NCBI GenBank assembly: GCA_022385805.1
Contig: MU277677.1
Coordinates: forward strand, 264,252 to 328,251
DNA length: 64,000 nt
Source of the DNA: Pilatotrama ljubarskyi
Lineage: Eukaryota; Basidiomycota; Agaricomycetes; Polyporales; Polyporaceae
Direction of reading: 5' to 3'
Position numbers and translations under genes: made by a program
The notes under the pieces: generated by a model
What the model saw: the letters and a program-made list of their open reading frames with translations, nothing else
Database searches by the model: none
What the model was told of the DNA's origin: nothing
Shown: positions 48,795 to 57,267 of the stretch, piece by piece
How the letters are laid out: the number at the start of each line of letters is the position of its first letter
Position numbering within the stretch: position 1 is the first letter of the stretch

Positions 48795-49880
48795 ATGAGC
48801 CTCTTCTTCTACGAGTTCTGCTGGCACGAGCCGACTAAGTCGTTCCGCGCGGACGTCGGCAGAAGCTCTCTGATCTATGGGAACAAGCACGGGCGGTGCG
48901 ATGGCTGCCACGCGAAACCCGGGCGGGGGGAGCTGTTCCGCCGATGCGGGAGCTGCGAGTTCTCGATGTACCGCAGCGTCGAGTGTCAACGGGCCGATCG
49001 GGGAACACACAAGTAAGTACTTGCAGCTTTTCAAGCTTTCGTGATAATGCTCACCAGCGTCGGCGACGGCATTCGACGTCCAGGCCCGGGGCATAATGTC
49101 GTTTCATGCGGCAGACCGCCGAGCGCATCTAGAGCATACGCAAGAACGCCACGCCGGAAGAGGTCGCGCAACAGGAGAAATTCTTGAAGATGCGCGCAGT
49201 ACTGGTGGACTATAGCGATGTGCACCGCATATCCCTCCAGTACATCGCCGAGGCAAGAGTGTACATGGAGGGCGGTCCGGATGCTAAGTATACTCGACGA
49301 CGCCGACCCGGCGGTTTTTGTGGTATCCTTGGAGTGGCGCGGAGAAGACCCCAAGTACATCGACGAAGGCTGCGTCGACCCTGGCCGCGCGTTCTCCGCG
49401 GGGAAGGGAAGCTTCAACCCGCTCTCCCTCTTCCTCGGAGCAAACACCGACGAGACACCCAAAAGCGCATGGGAGGCGTCGCAGGGGTACCGAGAGCGGC
49501 TCGCAACGCGGTACGCGCAGCAGCCGGGATACGGCGGCATCCTCACGACGTTTTACCGGGTGAACAAGCACCTCACGAAAATCGAGTTCTACCCGCAGTG
49601 CCGCACGGACGCGCCCTTCAGCTGCGAGCGCTCGTTCGAGGCCGAGGAGGACCGCGCCCGGCGCCATCTCAGGTTCGTCGAGCTCGGGGCGTTCTATGGG
49701 CCGAATCCGGACAGGGCGTATGAGAGCGACGAGGTGTTCGTGGTGGGCTATCTCAAGAAGTCGGGGGCGCGGTGGAAGTGGTGGGCAATGCCGACGCATC
49801 GATGCGATCACCCCTGGCACGACGAGAATGGGTACGGACGGAGGTTGCGGGTACGCCGTTCCGTGCGGGATAGACAGTAG
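48795..49880 (+). pseudogene. Degenerate MYND-finger gene
   Basis: The first exon (ATG 48795) encodes a MYND-like zinc finger: CDGCHAKPGRGELFRRCGSC, then EFSMYRSVECQRADRGTHK, up to a donor GTAAGT at about 49014. Downstream sequence resembles the intact gene at 50141-51172: FLKMRAVLVDYSDVHRISLQ, DPAVFVVSLEWRGEDPKY, SAWEASQGYRERLATRYAQQ and LKKSGARWKWWAMP. The pieces cannot be joined. The donor phase does not match any acceptor that leads into the second block, an in-frame TAG sits at 49130-49132 with a TAA shortly before it, and a frame change is needed near 49280-49300 with no plausible intron. Three separate faults argue for a pseudogene rather than one sequencing error, but RNA data could still show an unusual structure. 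Confidence 0.65.
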
Positions 49881-50140
49881 TACATAGCTATGCGACCTAT
49901 GTCATCGATGCAGCCGCTGTTTCGGCGCCAGCGGACAAGCGATGGCAATACTTACTAGAAGACTTCGCTGTCCCAGGCATTGTCAATAAGGATGGTGCAG
50001 AGAGACGGGTGCAGCACATCTTCATACTGTAACGAGCCCACAACTGTACAAAGAGCATCCAATGCTATAGAGGAGAGTACTTGGTACAGACGAACAATCA
50101 TACAAATACACAAAGGAGCCAACGGAAAGAGAACGGATCG

Positions 50141-51172
50141 CTAAGCGGCCGACCGCTGGGCTGCCTCCAGCTTCTGCTGGAGAAGCCTAAACCGCTCCGC
50201 CATGGACTTGGCTCTGAGCCACGCCGGGTCTGTCTCCCAGTCAAAGAGTACCGTCCAAACCCACTTGCCCCCCGCCATCTTCTTCATATATCCCGGAGCG
50301 GGCTTCTCCATACCCCTTCTAGCGTTCTTGTCCTGTACAACGATACCCAGCTCGATGAACTTCAAGTAAAGGTCAATCTGACGTTGCGCCGCCTCGCGAG
50401 TCGGGTAAACGCTACGGAGCATGCCGTCTGAGCGGTATTGCGGGAAATACACCATCTGAGTAGGCCCGATCTGCGGCTGGAACAGGACCGGGAGGGCATC
50501 GACAAAGTCCGGGTCGTTGGCATATACGGCCCTGATGCGCTCGCGTGTGCTCGCAGAGGCTTCCCAGGCCTGGAACAACTGCGGGTGCCGCGTCGGTGCG
50601 TCGGCGAGCAGGCGCGCTCGGGGGAGCAGAGCGACGCTCTTGCACGTGAAGGTAAGCGCGGGGTTCGGTCCCTCGGGACCGGGTGCGCGATATTTTAGGG
50701 GGACGATGCAGACTTGCGGCTCAATGTTTTCGGCGCCGCCCTGCAGAACCACCTTGGCTTGAAAGATGCCGGTGAGGGACGCCTTGTGCACCTCAGTGAA
50801 GTCGCGCAGGTGAGCCTTGAGCTCGATGAAGTTGGGTAAGCCGTCGATGACGGACTGCTGACCCTCCGGGCTGCTGGCCATCAGTTGCGACGTCTGCTGG
50901 TTGAACTTGCAGATGGCCCTGGCCAAGGCGTTAGTGTGGCGGATTCTCGAGGCAGGATCGGTGGGAACGCACTTGTGAGCAGGCCAGTCTGCCTTCTGGC
51001 ATTCCTCGCCGCAGTACAGCGCTGACTGGCAGCCACTGCATACTCGGAAATGTTCACCTTCCCTGCGCATGCGGTCGCACCTCCTGCACCTGCCGCTGCG
51101 AGTCTTGTTGCGGAGCTCAGCAGTGTCGTTGGGAAGGAACGTCCTTTGAGGAGGGTGGGTCTCGACGGGCAT
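50141..51172 (-). CDS. MYND-type zinc finger protein
   Basis: Single exon, ATG 51172 to TAG 50141-50143, 343 residues. The MYND finger (residues about 29-67) is CRRCDRMRREGEHFRVCSGC, then QSALYCGEECQKADWPAHKC, with all seven cysteines and the histidine in place. The rest is a helical region (LPNFIELKAHLRDFTEVHKA) and a longer domain with VYFPQYRSDGMLRSVYPTRE and GGKWVWTVLFDWETDPAWL, ending in a basic coiled segment (LLQQKLEAAQRSAA). MYND domains bind proline-rich peptides in partner proteins. This architecture (N-terminal MYND plus an unknown domain, no SET domain) is common in expanded agaricomycete families of unknown role. It is convergent with its broken relative at 48795-49880. Confidence 0.82.
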   Translation of the reverse strand: MPVETHPPQRTFLPNDTAELRNKTRSGRCRRCDRMRREGEHFRVCSGCQSALYCGEECQKADWPAHKCVPTDPASRIRHTNALARAICKFNQQTSQLMASSPEGQQSVIDGLPNFIELKAHLRDFTEVHKASLTGIFQAKVVLQGGAENIEPQVCIVPLKYRAPGPEGPNPALTFTCKSVALLPRARLLADAPTRHPQLFQAWEASASTRERIRAVYANDPDFVDALPVLFQPQIGPTQMVYFPQYRSDGMLRSVYPTREAAQRQIDLYLKFIELGIVVQDKNARRGMEKPAPGYMKKMAGGKWVWTVLFDWETDPAWLRAKSMAERFRLLQQKLEAAQRSAA

Positions 51173-51284
51173 GATGACAGCGAGTGTGCCGACCGAGAAA
51201 TGAGTGCGAATAGCTGCTGTATAGGCACGGGGAAAGGGGACTACTGAGCCTCCGAGAGAGCCTTGCTTGCGATCCGAGGCGAAC

Positions 51285-51292
51285 GTGCGGAT
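51285..51292. repeat. Left target-site duplication of MITE (8 bp)
   Basis: GTGCGGAT, identical to 51666-51673 on the other side of the element. Confidence 0.85.
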
Positions 51293-51665
51293 TAGTGCTG
51301 CCGCAGACTCAAGTCACCTTGAAGGCAAGTTGCGACTTGACTTGACGGCATCTCGGCATCACCACCTTGAAGCACCGTGAGGCGACCGTGAGTTGCCTTG
51401 CAAGTTGCTTCGAGTCGATACCGAGACCCGGCAGATCCGCACCGTCCCGGCCCGGATGGGGGTCAGAGCTTGACAAGGTCACGTGTAACTCTCACGGCCT
51501 CCTCTCAGCGCCCAGAGCATGCGGTACGCGCGACGCTTACAGGGCAGAGTAGACAGGCGCTTAACTTGCAAGGCACTTCAAGGCGACCTTGAAGCGCTTC
51601 AATGCACCAAAAATTCAAAGTCCGACGCCGTGAAGCAACTCGCAACTTGACTCGCGGCAGCACTA
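51293..51665. mobile_element. hAT-type MITE (non-autonomous DNA transposon)
   Basis: 373-bp element with terminal inverted repeats. The left end TAGTGCTGCCGC (51293-51304) is the exact reverse complement of the right end (51654-51665), and the similarity continues imperfectly inward to TCAAGT. It is flanked by a perfect 8-bp direct repeat GTGCGGAT, the target duplication length of the hAT superfamily, whose ends commonly read CAGNG or TAGNG. The interior has no coding capacity but is packed with subterminal motifs of the types CAAGTTGC, GCAACTTG and CTTGAAG in both orientations, typical of hAT transposase binding regions. No autonomous partner is in the window. Confidence 0.85.
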
Positions 51666-51673
51666 GTGCGGAT
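51666..51673. repeat. Right target-site duplication of MITE (8 bp)
   Basis: GTGCGGAT, identical to 51285-51292. Confidence 0.85.
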
Positions 51674-53141
51674 TCGGACTCGGAGCCGCAGGATGATCGG
51701 CGAGGTGCACAGCGACGATCGTCTGCGTTCGCGGATTCTCGCGGATTCCCTCCTTCCGAGTCCTGGGTCATTATGTCACTTGTTGCAAGTAAGGCGCTGC
51801 GGCAGGCGCACGCCCCATGAGGATGATCCGAAACTTATACCATTGTTAACGTGTATGATGTAGTAAAATTCACTGAATGCTGCCAAGTAGCTGAAGGGTA
51901 CGCCGCTCCCAAGAGAAGGAGAGTTCAACAATGGCTGCTGTTCCGATCCAATGGATTTGTCTATGCTCGGCGGACATTCTGACTCTATAATAATTCGAGT
52001 GTCCTGGAGTCGACGAAGCGATTCATAGGATATAGCTGAAGTCAACCTGCAAGCCGAGTACAGTGGGACATGACAGATCAAGCAAGTTCGCCCCTCTGTA
52101 GTATAGCACATGTATTCTCGAGTTGGGTTCACATAGCCAGCGAGGAATCGAAACACTCAAGATGCTGAGGAAAAAGTACCTATTGCTCAGGAGAGCACTC
52201 GGAATGAGCGTGAAGTGAGCACTGATGGTGCGAGAAATCGCCCCGGTAGCCAGCTAGTACCACAGTAGTAGTCGTTTCGGCCCTCGTGCGTACTGTATAT
52301 TGCCATTCGAGTCGACTCCTGGCATGCATGCGAGTGCCGTTGTTGATTTGTTGATGATCGCCACCTTATCTTGTACAGCCCGCTCAGCAAGAGCTGATAT
52401 ATGCCATTATCATTACTTTGGGGTGAGACTCCATGATGCAACTGGGTACGAGGCCTATGAGGAAGCGGAGGACGCAGCAGGAGCGGGAACAGAGCCGCTC
52501 TGGAGCCTGGACTGAGATGCGCAGCGAAGGCGCCCACGCATTGGCCCAGGGCACGTGCCTTTATTTCCATTCCTAGACGATGCAGGTACGGTTCACAGCC
52601 ACCGGGCTTGAATTCACGGTATGATAAGCCGGATGATCCAGGGATCATCCTCAAATACCATGTTTTTTACCCTCTCAGAGGGTTCGAATACCTCTATCAA
52701 ACCTGCGGTAGGTCCAGTTGTGGTGAGAGTGGGAGACGTCTGGCAGCCTGTGCGACTCAACTTGTATGAACTCTACAAAGGGGCAACAGCGTGCTGGAGG
52801 GTGAATAACATGCACTCGGACTGAATGCAGTGGTTTGAGAGGAGCATCGCTTTGTTGGAAGTTATACCAATAGGTCGAGCCATGCTCATGTTCGGCGGAC
52901 GGGTATGTCTGCGATAGGGCTCTGCACCGCGGGACGCGGAGTCAGAATCTCCTGCGAGAAACTGGACGGTCTCCATTGTCAGAAGACCGAGAGCAGATCT
53001 CTCAGAGTATCCTTCAAGAGCACTGGTATCAAAACCTGATAAACAAGCACATCATCATGAACGTCATCTATACATCCAACTCGTCCAGTCGTCTCAGCAC
53101 GTTCCGGAGATCATTACGAGTCATGAGGACCTCTGTCTCCC
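51674..53141. other. Intergenic, AT-richer, no recognised gene
   Basis: About 1.5 kb between the MITE and the membrane-protein gene. Minus-strand open frames at 51776-52156 and 52187-52654 are long for this base composition, but I find no family motif and no splicing that joins them. Confidence 0.4.
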
Positions 53142-54161
53142 CTACTGCACCTTCGTCTTCGCCTTCGCCGCCGCCGCACCGAAATTCTTGACCGCCCTCG
53201 TCGTGAACAGCCCCGCTAGCACGATCGCGCACACCGCACGCGCGGTCTCCGGGTCCACCGCCGCGATCTTCTCCACCCCGTCCGCGCGGCCGAGCCATCC
53301 GAGCGCGACGTTGTGCGCGTCAGCCCAGAACGGCTGCGCGTGCGTGAGGAAGGCGTACAGCCCCGTGATGAGGGGCGCACACCAGAGGTCGGTGGTCGTC
53401 CAGCCGTAGGGCAGGAACTCGGTCGGGGTGGTCAGGGTCAGCGCGTATGGCTGGAAGAATGAGAACAGGTTCGTGACGAAGAAGCCTGCATTTGCCGTGA
53501 ACTGCGCGTTACGTGTGAGCAAGAGTCTGTACTTAGGAGGTGGAAACGATACGCACGAGGGAGGTGAGCAGCAACGTCCAAGGGTTACTGTTGATAGCGG
53601 GCGAGGTGTGCGCGGTGACCATGGGCGGGATGAGATTGCAGAGGAGGTATGCACGCGTCATGCCATCTATCGCAGCCAAGGGGACTTCGTTCTGGAATGC
53701 GGGGGTCGGGACATAGGGCAGCTTCTCTACGGCTGCCTGCACTGCCGTATAGAACGCAGGGACGACACCCGATAACATGAACGAGGGTGGGATGGCCAGG
53801 GCAGGGCCTGTCCACCCATAGACTCATTCATATCTCAGTAGCAACAAGACGATGCAGAGGCATACTGACATGTCACGGCCTCTCCCCCGTAGACCACTAA
53901 CAGCACAGCGGCAGCATCTCTCACAAAGGATCGTTGCTCGACCTCAGGGAGGGCCACGGCGTCCTTCTCCGAGCGAACAGTCTTCGTCTTCTGGATATGG
54001 TCGCGCCAGAGCTTCTCCCTAATCTGCCGGAGCGCAACGCAGAGACGGACCGCTGCGACGACATCGAGCGTGCTGAGCGATAGGCCGAACCAGGTGAAAG
54101 GCGCCACGGGCTGGAGGGCGTATCTGTAGAGCTCGACGACGGGGTAGAGGAGGAGAGACAT
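53142..54161 (-). CDS. Multi-pass membrane protein of unknown function
   Basis: ATG 54161, TAG 53142-53144, three exons joined in frame by introns near 53820-53870 and 53500-53560, about 300 residues. It starts MSLLLYPVVELYRYALQPVA and continues PFTWFGLSLSTLDVVAAVRL, a charged loop (EKLWRDHIQKTKTVRSEKD), RDAAAVLLVVYGGEAVTC and IPPSFMLSGVVPAFYTAVQA. Later segments are MTRAYLLCNLIPPMVTAHTS, ANAGFFVTNLFSFFQPYALT and WCAPLITGLYAFLTHAQPFW, then CAIVLAGLFTTRAV and a basic Ala/Lys tail. About six hydrophobic segments with no signal peptide. The pattern of repeated GG/PP turns between helices is reminiscent of channel-like proteins, but I recognise no named family and propose no function. Confidence 0.72.
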
Positions 54162-54342
54162 GGCTGGGGTATACTCAGCCGCCGATGTGGGCTCTTATAT
54201 TGGCGATTGTCGGGGCGACGTGCTCGCGCACTGACGAACGTGGAGGACTGAGGTGCAGAGACGGTGCGGGACATGTCAGAACGACGAAAGGGGAGATGCG
54301 GCAAATGTGGTAACCTATTCCGTGTGCGATAATCAGTAGCAA

Positions 54343-54632
54343 GGGTACAATGGTGTAGTGGCTGTAACGGCCCTAAACCGGGAATGTGAGGAGGTCTAAA
54401 GTTCCAACGGGCTCAGTCGTTTGTGCGCTGGTTCAAGACCGTCCCCTCCAGAAAACTTGGTTACCTCGCACCGCCCGCTCCGTAAGGAGTGGGAAGGGCT
54501 GGTATAATACGACCTTGACTGGCCAGGGAAGCAATTCCGCAACCTGCAGGACGTGCCGAGTTAGTCTTAGGAGATCAGGACGAGTCGTCTGTTCGTGCAA
54601 ATGACCCGTGCCCCTCACAAACCCTCCTTTTT
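54343..54632 (+). ncRNA. Signal recognition particle RNA (7SL/SCR1)
   Basis: About 290 nt with fungal SRP RNA hallmarks. The Alu-domain signature GGCTGTAACGGC (conserved UGUAA at 54363-54367) lies near the 5' end. A helix-6-like hairpin CTCC-GTAA-GGAG with a GNRA/GNAR loop is at 54478-54489. A helix-8-like hairpin follows: CCAGG-GAA-GCAA-TTC-CGCAACC around 54533-54553, with the GNAR loop and the internal-loop bases that bind SRP54. The internal Pol III promoter is clear: box A TGGTGTAGTGG at 54351-54361, box B GGTTCAAGACC at 54430-54440, and a TTTTT stop at 54628-54632. Box spacing and the absence of a cloverleaf exclude a tRNA. SRP RNA scaffolds the particle that targets secretory proteins to the ER. 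The exact 5' end is estimated. Confidence 0.78.
54628..54632 (+). terminator. Pol III T5 terminator of SRP RNA
   Basis: TTTTT directly after CCCTCC, at the expected distance from the helix-8-like hairpin. Confidence 0.65.
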
Positions 54633-54839
54633 GCATCTACTTATTCAACGTGTTTGCGCCAGTACAGTCGGCTGTTGTCTGCGCTTGCAGAGTGTATTCT
54701 GATTCAGCGGAAGATGATGGAATACATAGGGCATACGTGGTGGGCATATATACACATAATATACATAGGGCATAGTTTGCATAGGAGGCGGATCAGTACC
54801 GCGCAAGTAGTAGTAGTAGCAACTCCGAAAGATGAAATA

Positions 54840-56134
54840 TCAGACGCGAGGAGCCCGGTTTCCGTTACGCATTTGTGTGTGGCTCGCAGCTCTCATCGCC
54901 TTCTCCTTTTCCTCCTGTCGTTCCCTCCTCGCGAGTTCCTCCCTGTTGGGCGGGGGCGCGCGTATATTTGCTTGCTTCACGGGGAAGAGGTCCAGCGCAG
55001 AGAGACTATTCCACCCGTCTGCATACTTGATGTTGAACTCGATGCACTCTAGCAATACCAAGCGTAGCTTGATGGCGCCAGAATCGAGCTGATCCCGGTA
55101 GTAGCGGCAATGGGCCTCGTCAAACATCTCGGGGCGACGGGCCTGGCATGCTGCGGCATAGCAGTGGAGCTTTGCAGCCTTCGCCTTCCTCTGCAGAACG
55201 GGTGATGAGCACTTCACGCCGATGACGAAGGAGCGAAGACATACATCGCTGGGCAAACTCTGCCATCCCTCCAGGGACATCGACAACGGAGACTTGTGAG
55301 CCACGTAGAGGCCGGCGTAACGCCATTTTCTAGTTTCGATTGTCTTCCCTTGATCTACTACGCTCTGTGGGCTCTGTGGGTTGTTGAACAGATGGAACTT
55401 GCCCAGCTGAGGTAGCTCGGCAAGGTCCGGCGTGGCCATGTATGCGAAGCCATGCTTCCCAGCTACGATCAATTCGCTTGACACGCCGGAATGCGTGTCG
55501 AGAAGTACCACGGGATACTCAGTGATGTCCTTGGGCAGTGCTTCGCGCTGCGAGTGTAATCAGCCAAGGCGTCCTCACACGATAAAGAAGCAGTCAAATT
55601 ACCTTATAGCGGCATGGATGCTCAGGTATGCCCGCAAGCTTGTACATACTCGCCTGCGCGCAGGAGGCTTCGATGACCCTGTTGCTGACAACCACTACTG
55701 GAAAGCGACCCCCGGGCTGATTTGGGATGAGCGCCGTGACCTGTTTGCCTACTTCGTCGTCGCGGTCAAGCGGCCGACCACTGGCCGCGTGCATGCCTGC
55801 GTGCACCCGGCGGTGCACCGCTTGCTGCACGTCATCGGAGACCGGGAATGGGCCCGGAACGTATGGCTTCTGGGTAGCATTGCGGGTGGTGGAATGGAGC
55901 GTCGTTCGCAAGAGAGACGACTTTTTCGAGGCTAGCTTCGCCGAGGTGCGCGCGCTGGGGATCTTCTTGGTGGCCTCGATGATGCGTGGGTATCCGCGAT
56001 ACTCGCCATTCTGGAGTTGGCGGAAAGGAAACCGCGAGGGTGACATTGGTTAGCGGGCAGGCAGGAGAGGAGCGGCGATCAAGACTCACCTGTACTGAAT
56101 TGCGGTATGGCTTGACTGGGCGAGCGGTTGACAT
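54840..56134 (-). CDS. Protein of unknown function, possible DUF6697 family
   Basis: ATG 56134, TGA 54840-54842, three exons joined in phase 0 (CAG then AAT GGC; TAT AAG then CGC GAA), about 395 residues. The N-terminal half is basic (KKIPSARTSAKLASKKSSLL) and has VVVSNRVIEASCAQASMYKL. The C-terminal half has GKHGFAYMATPDLAELPQLG, KFHLFNNPQ, then RKWRYAGLYVAHKSPLSMSL followed by EGWQSLPSDV, and AIKLRLVLLECIEFNIKYAD. The run W-x-Y-x-G-x-Y ... PLS ... W-x-x-L followed by a conserved L-x-C-x-x-F-like strand recalls DUF6697, a domain frequent in agaricomycetes and without known function. That match is from memory and needs a profile search. The tail is charged (EELARRERQEEKEKAMRAA). Confidence 0.6.
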
Positions 56135-57267
56135 GGCGGCTGGCTTGCGAGGTGAACGACTGCTACGGCGGCTGGTCGGGATTGGAATCCGCTGCTGGGA
56201 GTGGATGGTCTGTTGGGCATCCCAGTCGCAGCGTTTTATGCCGTTCAGACATGAGTGGCGAGGAGGGCATTGGCCTGCAGCTTTGCTCGTCCAAGAGCCC
56301 CGTCCAAGAGCCACTGAGTTCGACGCGCGGGGGCTCGCAGAGCCGATCAGACGAAGCGAGCAAGCATGTCGAAGCCTATCTGCTAGAACAAAGCGTGGGC
56401 GTAAGTCGCTGTAGTGCGCGGCCAGCAGTCGAGGGACCAGGCGCAGCTAACGCCACGCGGCGAGAGCAAAGCGTCATCTGAGCTCGAATGATTACGAGAG
56501 TTCCTCAGCCTGACGTAGAGCAAATACCACAGGAAGAATCCACTCGGACCACAACATTGAGGACACTCCTATTCAGTGCAGCCGCCGCAAGCGCAGGGGC
56601 CAAAGTCTATGGCTGTCTAGGCCCCAATGTTGCGGAGCGTTTAGACGTGCCTCTTGTGGCACGGTACGCGGCACGAGTACTGTATATATAAGAGATGCAC
56701 CCAGCGGGCGTACTGCGCAGTGGTATCGGAGAGAGCGCCAGAGGGTGCGGTAGCTCGAAGCTCGGATCCAGCGACTCCAAGTCCGTCCTAGGATGCGCGT
56801 GTTAGTTAGTCCAGAGAGGAGTCTGAATGAACACCACACATGTCGAACAACCTAGCTATAGCAGCGGTCAAGGCGACGACTGCCTGCGACCGCCGACGTG
56901 AAGCGTCAAAGTGAACTCGGTTTAAGCGGACTTGAGCGGACGACCGTCAGACAGCGCAAAGCGTCGCTGCACGTCGTCAGCCACACCGGGCCGGCGGGAC
57001 CGCGCTGCGGGGACGACGACATGGGCGCTTGGTCGTCCCCCGACGTCCTCACTTGGTACCCGCCACGACTTGGATACGACGGTTACAGCTGCATGGTCTA
57101 GCTTTCCTTGCTCTCCTAAAGCGTCTTACGCATCGCATCGAGAGCATAGCGCAGAGACCTGTGACGGAAGCTCTGACACGACTTGATCGTCGAGGGGTCT
57201 ACCTCCGACCGAGAACATCCGGACCCATATACCCCGCTTGTCTCCGTCTGACCTCGGTCTACTTACG
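56135..57267. other. Intergenic between divergent genes
   Basis: Bidirectional upstream region of the possible DUF6697 gene (minus) and the FG-GAP gene (plus). A TATA-like TATATATAAG lies near 56683. No coding exon recognised. Confidence 0.4.

Noticed and set aside
51776..52156. Possible retrotransposon-derived open frame on the minus strand
   Set aside because: The RFLAG-like start recalled Copia RNase H, but no following motif supports it.
54351..54440. tRNA gene suggested by box A and box B
   Set aside because: No cloverleaf or acceptor stem can be formed and the box spacing is large; the SRP RNA signature downstream explains the boxes.
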